A stretch of 64,000 bases of DNA from an uncultured Acidobacteriota bacterium. GTDB taxonomy: Bacteria > Acidobacteriota > Vicinamibacteria > Fen-336. The notes below the pieces were generated by a model. The model was not told the origin of the DNA. It made no database searches and was given only the letters and a program-made list of their open reading frames with translations. The DNA is taken from contig CADEEV010000015.1 in the NCBI GenBank assembly GCA_902826455.1, positions 1 to 64,000 on the forward strand. The letters run 5' to 3'. A program made the position numbers and the translations under genes. Positions 8,286-16,837 of the stretch are shown piece after piece. Within the stretch, counting starts at the first letter, position 1. Every line of letters begins with the position of its first letter.

Positions 8286-9316
8286 GCGCCGCCCGCCGCG
8301 AGGAACTGACCGCCGAGGGCCTGGTCGTCGACATCGGTCCGTCCCAGGGACTGCCGCGCGTCGTGGTCCAGCTCGCGGTCGCCGCCCTCTGGGTGTGGAT
8401 CGGCCGCGGCGTCTGGGAGACCCGGGCGAACGTCGTGATGGGCGGCGACATCCCCTTCTGGCTCGAGCCGGCCGCCGCGCGCGGGCTGTCGCGGCCACTG
8501 CTCTACACGCTGCTCGTCCTCGCCGCCTACGGTGCGATCTCGAGCGTGGTGCAGGCCATCGGCTGGCTGATCCGTCACGACCGGATCGTGCTCGGGGCCG
8601 CCGGCTGGTCCGTGAGCCGTCGCATCGGCCGAGGCCGCCCGGAGGTGCCCTGGTCCGAGACCGGCGCCCCGAGCGTACGGGCTATCGGCGGCGCGCTCGT
8701 CGCCCCGCTGGCGGACGGCACCGCGGTAACGGTCACGACTCTGGGCGCCGCCGACGACCGCGCCTGGCTCTCGCAGGAGATGGCCCAGCGCGCCCGCAGC
8801 ACCGCGGACGGCATCCCGGGCCCGGGACTGTCGCGAGTGGTCGGCACCCACCGCATCGGCCGCGAGAACGACGGCACCCTGCTGATCCACCAGACCCTGG
8901 CCGGCCGTTTCGGCTGCCTCGCGATGGTCGGCGCGCTGGGCGTCGGCTTCCTGGTGTACTCGCTGATGAACGGCTTCATGCTGGTTCCGATCGTCTTCGG
9001 GACCTTCGCGCTGGCGAGCGTCCGCTACCTGGTCAAGGGCGCCGGCCGCCGCATCGACCTGCGGGTCCGGCACGGACAGATCACGCGCACCGGCGCCGAA
9101 ACGCCGTACGTGAAGGGCCATCTGCTCGTCACCACCACGGGCACGTCGATCCACGAGATCCAGCTCGAGGTCCCGAGCAAGAATCAGCGCGAGGATCCCG
9201 AGAGGTTCACGCTCCTCAACTTCTCGGGCACGGGCGCGCTCGAGGACGCGCGCCAGATCGCGCGCTGGATCGCGAAGGAGTCAGGCCTGACGCTCGACGA
9301 GAGTGGCCGCGGCTAG
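8282..9316 (+). CDS. membrane protein of unknown function
   Basis: A 344-residue protein with four hydrophobic segments in two pairs: about 27-45 and 73-95, then about 208-230 and 232-250. Between and after them are soluble beta-rich parts reminiscent of PH-like membrane-protein domains (for example PEVPWSETGAPSVRAIGG). I do not recognise a family. ATG at 8282 overlaps the lipB stop, so it is translationally coupled to lipB. It ends convergently on the GAF gene, and both stop codons share the palindrome CTAG at 9313-9316. Confidence 0.6.
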   Translation: MSAARREELTAEGLVVDIGPSQGLPRVVVQLAVAALWVWIGRGVWETRANVVMGGDIPFWLEPAAARGLSRPLLYTLLVLAAYGAISSVVQAIGWLIRHDRIVLGAAGWSVSRRIGRGRPEVPWSETGAPSVRAIGGALVAPLADGTAVTVTTLGAADDRAWLSQEMAQRARSTADGIPGPGLSRVVGTHRIGRENDGTLLIHQTLAGRFGCLAMVGALGVGFLVYSLMNGFMLVPIVFGTFALASVRYLVKGAGRRIDLRVRHGQITRTGAETPYVKGHLLVTTTGTSIHEIQLEVPSKNQREDPERFTLLNFSGTGALEDARQIARWIAKESGLTLDESGRG

Positions 9317-10329
9317 CCGTCCCGCCGCGCGCTGAACAGCCGCGCGTTCCGGAACGCGACCATCAGGAACTCAGCGAGGATCTCGCCGGCCACCACGTCC
9401 TCGAGGTCGAAGGCCGCGGGCTCGGGGCTCTGGAAGTCGAGGGCGCCCACGGCCTCCCCGTTCTCGAGGAGCGGGATCACCATCTCGGAGCGCGTGCCGT
9501 CCACGTCGGCGTGGTAGTCGCGGTCCTTGTCGACGTCGGGCACGACCTGGGGCGCCTTGCGCCGGAGCGCGCGGCCGATGATGCCGCCGGGCGGTCCCTG
9601 GGCGCGGCCCGCACTGTGACGCGCGAGGCCGCTGCGGCTCGCGAAGCGCCCGATCAGGACGCCCTCGTCGTCGAGCACCACCACAGCCACGAAGGTGTGG
9701 CCCATGCGCGCCTGCACCAGGCGCGCCGTCTCCTCCATCAGCTTCTCCGGCTCCATGACCCCGGCGATGCGATGGATCACGGTGCTGAGCAGCGCGATCT
9801 GCTCGGCGCGATGCTGGCTGCGGCGCTCCGAGCGCCGCAGGCTCTCGTTGACGCGCGCCAGCTCCTGGGCCCGCTCGCCGGCCCGCGCCGCCTGGTCCTG
9901 GGCCTCGGCGAGGCGCCGGGCCGACTCCTCCTCCTGCGCCACGAGCAGGGCCTCGAGGCGGCGGTCGCCGAGCTCGTCCAGGGCCAGGAGCGCTTCGGCC
10001 AGCGCCTCGCGCGACGGGCACACCGCGAGCAGGATCGGCAGGCAGCAGCGGTCGAAGCTGCGGATGGCCTGGGCGGCGAAGCGGCCGCTGCCCCCGGCCA
10101 GGGCCACCGCGGCGGCGTTGCCCGACTCGCGCGACATCAGGGCCTCGGCGTCGCCGCGCTCGAGGTGCTCGAACAACTGGGCCAGGCTGTGCTCGCACAG
10201 CCGTCGCGCCTCCGCCTCCCGGCCCGGGGCCTCCGCGGCGACCGCCGCCGACCAGGCCTCGAGGAGCGCGCCGCGCTGCGGCGCCAGCAGCACGAAGACC
10301 TTCTGGAGCGCGTCTCCGGAGCGGCTCAC
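9313..10329 (-). CDS. GAF domain protein with central coiled coil
   Basis: A 338-residue protein. The N-terminal third is a helical region rich in Ala, Glu and Leu. A coiled coil runs over about 140-190 (EEESARRLAEAQDQAARAG). The C-terminal half is a GAF sensor domain with IALLSTVIHRIAGVMEPEKL, VVVLDDEGVLIGRF, a KDRDYHADVDGTRSEM segment and a LENGEAVGALDFQS strand. No output domain is present, so it may signal through a partner. GTG start at 10327-10329 overlaps the ubiE stop (GTGA), making it the last gene of the deaminase-ubiA-ubiE operon. Confidence 0.7.
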   Translation of the reverse strand: MSRSGDALQKVFVLLAPQRGALLEAWSAAVAAEAPGREAEARRLCEHSLAQLFEHLERGDAEALMSRESGNAAAVALAGGSGRFAAQAIRSFDRCCLPILLAVCPSREALAEALLALDELGDRRLEALLVAQEEESARRLAEAQDQAARAGERAQELARVNESLRRSERRSQHRAEQIALLSTVIHRIAGVMEPEKLMEETARLVQARMGHTFVAVVVLDDEGVLIGRFASRSGLARHSAGRAQGPPGGIIGRALRRKAPQVVPDVDKDRDYHADVDGTRSEMVIPLLENGEAVGALDFQSPEPAAFDLEDVVAGEILAEFLMVAFRNARLFSARRDG

Positions 10330-11075
10330 GCGGCCTTCTCGGACGCGTGGAGATAGGCGATCCCGCCCGTGAGCGACGTCTGGCTCACGTTCGTGAAGCC
10401 GCAGCGCCGCAGCCGGCCGGCCAGGGCCTCGGGCGTGTCGAAGCGCGCCACCGACGCCGGCAGGTAGGCATAGGCCTCGCGGTTGCCGCTGACCAGGCCT
10501 CCCAGCACGGGCAGCACCCGGCCGAAGTAGAACCGGTACAGCCTTCCCAGCAGGCCGCGCGGCGTCTGGAACTCGAGGATCACGAAGCGGCCCCCGGGAC
10601 GCAGCACCCGCGCGACCTCGCGCAGCGCCGCGTCGATGTCGCCGACGTTGCGGATGCCGAAGGCGACGACGGCGCCGTCGACGCTCGCGCTGACGAGCGG
10701 CAGGCGCTCCGCGTCGCCCGCGGCGAGCGCCGCCCGCGCAGCCCCGCCGCTGCGCGCGAGCTTCGCGACCCCGTGGCGCAGCATCCCGCTCGACAGGTCG
10801 ACGCCGACGCCGCGCGCGGCCGGGCTGCGGCCGAGCCACTCGATCAGCAGGTCGGCGGTGCCGGTGCACAGGTCGAGGACCCGCGCCTGGCCGCCGAGGC
10901 CGAGCGCGTCGATGCAGCGCCGGCGCCAGCGCACGTCGATGCCGGCCGACAGCACGCGGTTCAGCAGGTCGTAGCGCGGGGCGATGCGATCGAACATGGA
11001 CCGCACCGCGGCCTTCTCGGGGGCGCCGGGCGTCGGGGCGATCGGGGCAGCCACCAGGGAGGCCTCGGCGTTCAC
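10326..11075 (-). CDS. ubiE: UbiE/MenG-type demethylmenaquinone methyltransferase
   Basis: A 249-residue SAM-dependent methyltransferase catalysing the final C-methylation of demethylmenaquinone. Visible family motifs are MFDRIAPRYDLLNRVLSAG near the N-terminus, the SAM loop VLDLCTGTADLL, GVDLSSGML, the FGIRNVGD segment and VLRPGGRFVILEF, followed by YRFYFGRVLPVLGG. Start chosen at GTG 11073-11075, eight bases after the UbiA stop. The N-terminal 25 residues are not conserved in the family. Given the futalosine genes elsewhere in the window, menaquinone rather than ubiquinone is the likely product. Confidence 0.92.
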   Translation of the reverse strand: MNAEASLVAAPIAPTPGAPEKAAVRSMFDRIAPRYDLLNRVLSAGIDVRWRRRCIDALGLGGQARVLDLCTGTADLLIEWLGRSPAARGVGVDLSSGMLRHGVAKLARSGGAARAALAAGDAERLPLVSASVDGAVVAFGIRNVGDIDAALREVARVLRPGGRFVILEFQTPRGLLGRLYRFYFGRVLPVLGGLVSGNREAYAYLPASVARFDTPEALAGRLRRCGFTNVSQTSLTGGIAYLHASEKAA

Positions 11076-11083
11076 GCGGCGGA

Positions 11084-11950
11084 TTATAGCGTCAGCCAGC
11101 GGGCGGCCGCGGTCGTGAGGAAGTAGCCCACGCTGATCCAGCCGTTGACGGTGAAGAACGCCGCGTCGATGCGCGAGAGGTCGTCGGCGCGCACCAGGGA
11201 GTGCTCGTAGGCGAGCAGCGCCGCGACGCCCACGACGCCCACGAGGTAGACCGGGTGGAGCGGCGTCAGCACGTAGACGAGGGCCAGCAAGGCGACCGCC
11301 GCGACGTGGACCCCGCGCGCCATGCGCAGGGCCCGCGTCACTCCCCAGGCGGCCGGGATCGAGTGCAGGCCCTCGCGACGGTCGAAGTCGGCGTCCTGGC
11401 AGGAGTAGATCGTGTCGAAGCCGGCCACCCACGCGAGCACGGCCGAGCCCAGCACGATCGGAACGGCGTCGAACTGGCCGCGGATCGCGACCCACGCCCC
11501 GACCGGAGCGATCGCGAGCGCGATGCCGAGCACGAAGTGCGACAGGGCCGTGAAGCGCTTCGTGAACGAATAGCCGCACACGATCAGCAGCGCCACGGGC
11601 GAGAGCGCCAGGCACAGCGGGTTGAGCTGCGCCGCCGCCACGACCAGCAGCCCGGCGGAGGCCAGGACGAAGAGCCACACCTCGCCGCGCGAGAGCAGCC
11701 CCCTCGGCAGCTCGCGGCCGGCGGTCCGCGGGTTGCGGGCGTCGATCGCCTGGTCGGCCAGCCGGTTGAAGCCCATGGCCGCGCTGCGCGCACCGGCCAT
11801 GGCGACGAGGATCCACAGCAGCTTCATGGGCTGGAGCGTGCGGTCCGAGGCGAGCACCGCCGAGGCCAGCGCGAACGGCAGCGCGAAGATGGTGTGGGAG
11901 AACTTGATCATCCGGCCGTAGGTCCGGACGCGCTCGACAGGGCTCGTCAC
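11084..11950 (-). CDS. ubiA: UbiA-family prenyltransferase (menaquinone type)
   Basis: A 288-residue integral membrane prenyltransferase with about eight or nine transmembrane helices. Both Mg-diphosphate-binding Asp motifs are present: NRLADQAIDARNPRTAGRE (about 65-85) and YSCQDADFDRREG (about 185-197). Such enzymes attach a polyprenyl chain to an aromatic acid. In futalosine-pathway organisms a UbiA homologue with a UbiD-type decarboxylase replaces MenA, which fits here. GTG start (11948-11950) overlaps the stop of the upstream amidohydrolase gene. Confidence 0.9.
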   Translation of the reverse strand: MTSPVERVRTYGRMIKFSHTIFALPFALASAVLASDRTLQPMKLLWILVAMAGARSAAMGFNRLADQAIDARNPRTAGRELPRGLLSRGEVWLFVLASAGLLVVAAAQLNPLCLALSPVALLIVCGYSFTKRFTALSHFVLGIALAIAPVGAWVAIRGQFDAVPIVLGSAVLAWVAGFDTIYSCQDADFDRREGLHSIPAAWGVTRALRMARGVHVAAVALLALVYVLTPLHPVYLVGVVGVAALLAYEHSLVRADDLSRIDAAFFTVNGWISVGYFLTTAAARWLTL

Positions 11951-13131
11951 GCGTCCACCCGGCGCACGCGCGCCTCGCCCGAGGTGAGGAACGCCTCGGG
12001 CGACGTGAGGGACGCGTCGGCCGGTGCGAAGGCGAGCGCCGCGCGCCGGCCCGGCTCGAGGGTGCCGAGCTGCGGACGGCCGAGGGCGCGCGCCCCGCCG
12101 GCCGTGGCCATGTGCACGATGAACGCCGGCTCGAGCCGCGGCAGCTCGCGCTGCAGCGCCGCCATCTCCTCGGCCAGGTCGAGGGACGGCGAGCTCGCGA
12201 GGCTGTCGGTGCCGAGGGCGAGCCTGACACCGGCGGCGCGCAGCTCCTCCACCGGCGGCAGGCCGACGCCGATCGTGCGGTTGCTGCGAGGGCATACGGC
12301 AACGGCGGTTCCCGATTGCGCCAGGCGCCGGCGATCGGCCGCGTCCACGTGAACGCAGTGGGCCGCGAGCAGTCCCGGCGCCAGGACGCCGAGGCTGTCG
12401 ACGTAGGCCACGGGACTCTGCCTCGGCGGGGTCCAGGCCACGGTTCCGACGCGGCTGCCCAGGAACGCGCCCCAGTCGCCGTCGCCGTCGATCAGGAACG
12501 CGCTCTCGTCCGGGGACTCGGCGAGGTGCAGGGCGCCGAGGCGCTCGGCCACGAGCCGCCGGAACAGCGGCGCCGACACCGAGTGCGGCGCGTGGGCGGC
12601 GAGGCGAACCTCGACGTTGGCCGGAAGGGACGGCCGGAGCGCGGCCACGCGGTCGCGCGCGGCGTCGGCGATCGCATCGGCGCGGGCCGGATCCCAGCCG
12701 ATCTGCTCGTAGAAGACGATCGCGTCCACCGAAGACCGGCCGAGCGCCGGCAGGTGCGCCAGGGCGTTCGAGACGTCGCCGATGGCCACGGTCCCGGTGC
12801 CGGCGAGGCCTTCGATGGCGGCCGTGGCCGCGGCGTCGAGGGATTCGGGAGCGGCCGCGGCGCGCGCCGCGACCAGGGCCGTGACCCAGGCCGAGAAGCC
12901 GCTGCCCGGGGGAATCGCCCCGGCCAGGCCCGAGAGCTCGAGGTGGCAGTGGGCGTTCACGAGGCCCGGAAGGAGGACTCCGGCCCCGAGGTCCTGCACC
13001 TCTCCGGCCGGCTCCCCCGGCTCTCCCGGCGCCCCGACCCAGGCGATCCGGCCGCCGTCGACCGCGACGCGGCCGTTGCGGAGGGGGGGCCGGGCCACCG
13101 GCACCACCCACGCCGCGCTCAATAGCCTCAC
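11947..13131 (-). CDS. amidohydrolase, probable aminodeoxyfutalosine deaminase
   Basis: A 394-residue metal-dependent hydrolase of the chlorohydrolase/cytosine-deaminase-like group. Metal ligands are visible in NAHCHLEL (about 65-72), in a middle His segment (LAAHAPHSVSAPLF), in LLAAHCVHVD and in the catalytic Asp of LALGTDSLASSPSLD. In the futalosine route a deaminase of this kind converts aminodeoxyfutalosine to futalosine. Clustering with ubiA and ubiE supports that role but does not prove it. GTG 13129-13131 is preferred as start, and a minus-strand TATTAT lies six bases upstream. Upstream open frame is a shadow of the divergent gene. Confidence 0.78.
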   Translation of the reverse strand: MRLLSAAWVVPVARPPLRNGRVAVDGGRIAWVGAPGEPGEPAGEVQDLGAGVLLPGLVNAHCHLELSGLAGAIPPGSGFSAWVTALVAARAAAAPESLDAAATAAIEGLAGTGTVAIGDVSNALAHLPALGRSSVDAIVFYEQIGWDPARADAIADAARDRVAALRPSLPANVEVRLAAHAPHSVSAPLFRRLVAERLGALHLAESPDESAFLIDGDGDWGAFLGSRVGTVAWTPPRQSPVAYVDSLGVLAPGLLAAHCVHVDAADRRRLAQSGTAVAVCPRSNRTIGVGLPPVEELRAAGVRLALGTDSLASSPSLDLAEEMAALQRELPRLEPAFIVHMATAGGARALGRPQLGTLEPGRRAALAFAPADASLTSPEAFLTSGEARVRRVDA

Positions 13132-13137
13132 GCGCGC

Positions 13138-13147
13138 ATAATAGAAT
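13138..13147. promoter_or_regulatory. overlapping divergent -10 boxes
   Basis: Minus-strand TATTAT (13143-13138) lies six bases from the GTG of the amidohydrolase. Plus-strand TAGAAT (13142-13147) lies eight bases from the ATG of the GT-C-like gene. The two boxes overlap by two bases in a 24-base divergent gap, so both transcripts should start at or just before their start codons, and the polymerases would compete for the site. Confidence 0.55.
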
Positions 13148-13155
13148 GCCCGCGC

Positions 13156-14832
13156 ATGAAACGCGCGCCGCTCCTGCTCGCTGTGCTCCTCGCGAGCGTC
13201 CAGGCGCTCCTCCTCGTCCGGACGGCCTGGGACAAGTCCGACACGATCGACGAGCCCGTCTACATGTCGGCCGCGGTGCACCAGTGGACGCGGGTCTTCG
13301 GCGGCGACCGCGACGGCGCGTTCGAGCGCAACTGCGAGTCGCCCGCCCTGCCCAAGTGGGGCTTCGGTCTCGGCCTGCGCATGGCGGACCCGCCGCTGTT
13401 CGAGGCCTGGGTCAACCGCACGACCGGCAAGGAGCCGGACGTGCTGGCCCCGCCCATCCCCCGCATCCGCCGCGTGCTGCTCGCCGCGCGCCTCGCCACG
13501 ATCGCGATCGTCGTGCTCGCCGGCCTCGCCTTGTGGGCCGCGGCCCGGCGCTACGGCGAGGACGCGGCCCTCGTCACCCAGGCGCTGTGGTGCTTCTCCC
13601 CCACCGTCCTGGCCCAGGGCAGCCTCGCGACCCTGGACGGCTGGTCGGCGGCGCTCTGCGCGCTGGCGCTGTGGGCCGGCTTCCGCGCCTGGGACAAGCC
13701 CGGCGTCGGCAGCGCCGCCCTGCTGGGCGCCCTCGTAGCGGCCGCGGCGGCCTGCAAGGTCACGGCGCTCGGCCTCGCGCCGGTGGCGCTCGCCGTGATC
13801 GTCGCCGCGCGGTGGAAGGGCGGCACGCGCTCGCCCACGGTGCCGGCGCTGAGCTCGGTCGCCGCCTTCTCGGGCGCGTTCTTCCTCGCCCTCTGGGCCG
13901 TGTACGGCTTCAGCCTCGGCACCATCCAGACCAACAACCTGTGCGGCCAGAACGGCGGCCTCGGCTTCCACGACCGCATCGGCCCCGTGCCCTTCCCCGC
14001 GTGGATCGAAGGCCTGCTGCTGCAGGGCCTGCACGGCGAAGGCGGCCACCTCAGCTACCTGTTCGGCAAGGTCGGCTCCGACGGCTGGTGGTGGTTCTAC
14101 CTCGCGTGTCTGGCGCTGAAGACGACGCTCGGCGCCCAGGGCGCCGGCCTCCTCGCCGTGGCCGCGACGCTGCGCCGCCCGCCGGCCCGCCGCGACTGGC
14201 TGGGCGACGCGGCGATCCTCGCCTTCCCCGCTCTCCTGCTGCTCGTGATGAGCGTCGGCAAGACCCAGAACGGCATCCGCTACGTCGCGCCGCTGTTCCC
14301 GTTCGCGATGCTCTGGCTCGGCCGCGCCCTGCCGCGCATCAAGGACGCCTTCGGCGCCGGCGGCCGCATCGCCGTTTTCGTTCTCGTGGCGATCGGCGCC
14401 GTCGAGTCCGTGGCCGTCCATCCCGACCACCTCATGTTCTTCAACGTGTGGGCGGGTGGCCCGGACAACGGCCCGCGCTACCTGATCCACGGCGACGACT
14501 GGGGCCAGGACCAGCGCAACCTCGCCCAGTACATGAAGGGCCAGCGCCCCTGGACGCTGTACTACACGGTCTACAACGGCGACCCCGGCCGCTGGGGCCT
14601 CGACTGGCGCACGCCCCCGTGCACGCCGACGCCGGGTTACTACGCGCTGCAGGCCATCGAGGTGCATCGGCCCAAGCGGATCAACGCCGGCTGCCTCGAC
14701 TGGCTCACGGTCGAGCCGCCAGACGCGCGCATCGGCCACTCGATCTACTTCTACCAGGTGACGAAGGCCCGCATCGAACGGCTCGTGGCGGAGCGCGACA
14801 CGATCGCGCCGTTCTGGAAGAGCAAGCGCTAG
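13156..14832 (+). CDS. GT-C-fold (PMT/ArnT-like) membrane glycosyltransferase
   Basis: A 558-residue polytopic membrane protein with roughly 10-12 hydrophobic helices. The first extracytoplasmic loop contains DTIDEPVYMSA, with the acidic pair typical of lipid-linked-sugar glycosyltransferases of the PMT/ArnT/RgtA type. Later parts include WWWFYLACLALK, the GKTQNGIRYVAPLFPFAML segment and a soluble C-terminal region (NAGCLDWLTVEPPD). Expected to transfer a sugar from a polyprenyl-phosphate donor on the periplasmic side; acceptor unknown. No Shine-Dalgarno; a TAGAAT box lies eight bases before the ATG. Confidence 0.72.
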   Translation: MKRAPLLLAVLLASVQALLLVRTAWDKSDTIDEPVYMSAAVHQWTRVFGGDRDGAFERNCESPALPKWGFGLGLRMADPPLFEAWVNRTTGKEPDVLAPPIPRIRRVLLAARLATIAIVVLAGLALWAAARRYGEDAALVTQALWCFSPTVLAQGSLATLDGWSAALCALALWAGFRAWDKPGVGSAALLGALVAAAAACKVTALGLAPVALAVIVAARWKGGTRSPTVPALSSVAAFSGAFFLALWAVYGFSLGTIQTNNLCGQNGGLGFHDRIGPVPFPAWIEGLLLQGLHGEGGHLSYLFGKVGSDGWWWFYLACLALKTTLGAQGAGLLAVAATLRRPPARRDWLGDAAILAFPALLLLVMSVGKTQNGIRYVAPLFPFAMLWLGRALPRIKDAFGAGGRIAVFVLVAIGAVESVAVHPDHLMFFNVWAGGPDNGPRYLIHGDDWGQDQRNLAQYMKGQRPWTLYYTVYNGDPGRWGLDWRTPPCTPTPGYYALQAIEVHRPKRINAGCLDWLTVEPPDARIGHSIYFYQVTKARIERLVAERDTIAPFWKSKR

Positions 14833-15549
14833 TTGGACCCGGCCCGCCCATCCCGCGCTCTCCTCAGCCTCGGCGCCCTCGTGGCGGGTCTGTACGTCGC
14901 GGCCCAACTCACACAGGAGTTCCTGTTCCGCTTCGTCCTGCCCGCCACACCTGACGCCGCCGCGGAGATCGCCGCGCGACTCCTCGTGCCCAACCGCGTG
15001 CGCCAGGGCCTCGTCCTGGCGAGCCTGTTCCTGGCGCCCCTCGCCTATGCCGCCCTCGCGGCAGCCCGGTTCGCGCGCGCACCGGCGGCCTCCGTCATCG
15101 GGCTGATGTTCGGCATGCTCTTCTCCGCGTTCGAGTGCGCGTATCGCTCGATCGAGCTGTTCGCCCTCGGCCGTTGGGCCGCCGAGTTCGTCACGGTCAC
15201 CGATTCGGCTCGGCGGGCTGCGCTCGCCGAGCGCTTCGATCTCTGGGATGGAGCCGTCGCGGCGCTGTACCTGCCGCTCCTCGCGGCTCACGCGCTCGCT
15301 TCCGCGGCGTTCGCCGTCGCCCTCGTCGGGGGCGCTCCGCGCCCGGGCCCGTGGGACCGTGCCCTGGCGATAGCGTTCGGCACCAACGCCGTGCGCGCCG
15401 TGCTGCGCATGCTGCAGATGCATGGCGGCGTCGCCGCGCTCGCGCCCCTCAATGGGGCGCTCTATCTGCCGGTGACGCTCTTCACGTACGGCGCGCTGGC
15501 AGCCTGGCTCGCGCGGGCGGCGATGTCCGCCCGAAGGGAGGCTTTGTGA
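14833..15549 (+). CDS. polytopic membrane protein of unknown function
   Basis: A 238-residue protein with six or so hydrophobic segments and no motif I recognise. It starts at TTG (14833-14835), directly abutting the TAG of the preceding glycosyltransferase (TAGTTG), suggesting termination-reinitiation. The N-terminal segment (LLSLGALVAGLYVAAQL) is the first helix, and an internal loop carries the acidic DSARRAALAERFDLWDG. Its stop overlaps the GTG of the DUF1801 gene. Possibly accessory to the glycosyltransferase. Confidence 0.6.
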   Translation: MDPARPSRALLSLGALVAGLYVAAQLTQEFLFRFVLPATPDAAAEIAARLLVPNRVRQGLVLASLFLAPLAYAALAAARFARAPAASVIGLMFGMLFSAFECAYRSIELFALGRWAAEFVTVTDSARRAALAERFDLWDGAVAALYLPLLAAHALASAAFAVALVGGAPRPGPWDRALAIAFGTNAVRAVLRMLQMHGGVAALAPLNGALYLPVTLFTYGALAAWLARAAMSARREAL

Positions 15550-15962
15550 GCGAGAACAAGACCAAGCCTACCGGCGCCAGCGTCGCGAGCTACATCGCCT
15601 CGAGAGCCGACGCGCAGCAGCGCGCCGACTGCCGGGCGCTGATGGCTCTGCTCAAGAAGGTCACCCGGGCTTCGCCAAGGATGTGGGGCCCCAGCATCGT
15701 CGGGTATGGCTCCTTCCAGTACACCTATGACAGCGGACGCAGCGGCGAGTCGCCCTTGGCGGCCTTTGCCATTCGCGGCCGAGAGCTGGTCGTCTACGTG
15801 TCCGTCGAAGGCCGAGCGCAGAAAGCGCTGCTGGCCAAGTTGGGTAAGCACAAGAAGGGCAAGGTCTGCCTTTACTTCAAGCAGCTTGCCGATCTCGACC
15901 GGTCGGTTCTCGAGAAGCTCGTGGTCGGTTCGATCGCGGAGACACGGCAGCGCTATCCATAG
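15546..15962 (+). CDS. DUF1801 (YdhG-like) domain protein
   Basis: A 138-residue soluble protein matching the DUF1801 fold: the N-terminal helical part (SVASYIASRADAQQRADCRALMALLKKVT), the MWGPSIVGYGSFQYTY core and the conserved KGKVCLYFKQLADLDRSVLEKL end. The molecular role of the family is not established. GTG start (15546-15548) overlaps the stop of the membrane-protein gene. It is the first member of the run of short accessory genes that continues to 25.7 kb. Confidence 0.82.
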   Translation: MSENKTKPTGASVASYIASRADAQQRADCRALMALLKKVTRASPRMWGPSIVGYGSFQYTYDSGRSGESPLAAFAIRGRELVVYVSVEGRAQKALLAKLGKHKKGKVCLYFKQLADLDRSVLEKLVVGSIAETRQRYP

Positions 15963-16085
15963 GGACGACGGCCCTTATTCTCCGCTCGCGCCTCCACATG
16001 GAAGGGCAAGTGGAGGTCGTTCCGGGAGGAAGCCGACTGCCCCTACTGAGTTCGAACGACTGCGAAGGAGTTGAGGTCGAGTGAT

Positions 16086-16418
16086 ATGACCCTTGACGAA
16101 CTGCTCCCCAAGGTTTTCGTCGTCGTCTTCGCGCTCATCGTCCTGAACCTCATCGCGCAAGTTCTGAGGAAGGGGCTCAGGGGAGCGATGTTCGGGGCGC
16201 GAGTCGCATCCACTACTGGAGAGGTCGATCTAGGCCGGAAGGCTCTGATGCGAACGTGCCTGAGGGTCCACCCCCTGGAGCAAGGAGACGCCGCCGCACC
16301 TCTCGTTGGCCTCGAGATCACGAGCACGAGCGTTGCGGCCTTCAACATCCGCGGCATTCCGCTGACCCGGGAGCAGGCAGCGCACCTCGGAGCGCTCCTC
16401 GTACGCGCCAGCGAGTGA
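16086..16418 (+). CDS. small single-pass membrane protein, unknown
   Basis: A 110-residue protein with one N-terminal transmembrane helix (about residues 9-27) and a soluble C-terminal part of about 75 residues (LGRKALMRTCLRVHPL ... LTREQAAHLGALLVRASE). Not recognised. The ATG at 16086 is preferred to an in-frame TTG at 16071. The 120-base gap before it contains no other gene or clear signal. Codon usage is less GC-extreme than the core genes. Confidence 0.5.
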   Translation: MTLDELLPKVFVVVFALIVLNLIAQVLRKGLRGAMFGARVASTTGEVDLGRKALMRTCLRVHPLEQGDAAAPLVGLEITSTSVAAFNIRGIPLTREQAAHLGALLVRASE

Positions 16419-16444
16419 CCGGAAAGAGGCGCAGGTGACACGGG

Positions 16445-16837
16445 ATGGTCACTGAAGACCAGCACCGCCGCTTCGCGGCTTGGGCCGACCACGCGTGCTC
16501 CAGAGACATCCCCTCCGAGGCTCGTGCCTTCTGCTTCAACCTGGCCGAAACGTCGGATGCCTTCGTCGTCGAGCTCATCGGCTCTCCCATCTTCGACCGC
16601 ATGGACCGCGATTGGGCGTGTGAAGAGGTATTCCGGGCTCGCGACCCCGAGTTCGAGCTGCTGTACGCCGAAGTCGGGAAGCAGTGGGAGCCGGTCCTGC
16701 AGATGGCCGTCACGATGGTCCGGCGCCATCTCGAGGACCGAAGCAACGCTGGGGGTCGGCTTCGTGAAGCGGAGGCCGTCGCCGTTGGCTTCGTGGACGG
16801 TGAGCTCGAGATCGTGTGGCCCGAGGGAGCCGCATGA
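16445..16837 (+). CDS. hypothetical protein (immunity-like small protein)
   Basis: A 130-residue acidic, soluble protein without signal peptide or recognisable motif. Composition and size, with many Trp, Phe and Glu residues, resemble orphan immunity proteins found in arrays, but I cannot name a family. It is followed by a GAGGGAG ribosome site and an ATGA overlap with the next gene, so the two are co-translated. Confidence 0.5.
   Translation: MVTEDQHRRFAAWADHACSRDIPSEARAFCFNLAETSDAFVVELIGSPIFDRMDRDWACEEVFRARDPEFELLYAEVGKQWEPVLQMAVTMVRRHLEDRSNAGGRLREAEAVAVGFVDGELEIVWPEGAA

Noticed and set aside
13132-15423. Very long minus-strand open frame extending the amidohydrolase gene upstream
   Set aside because: It is the antisense shadow of two membrane-protein genes with proper codon usage on the plus strand; the conserved amidohydrolase start is at the GTG near 13131.
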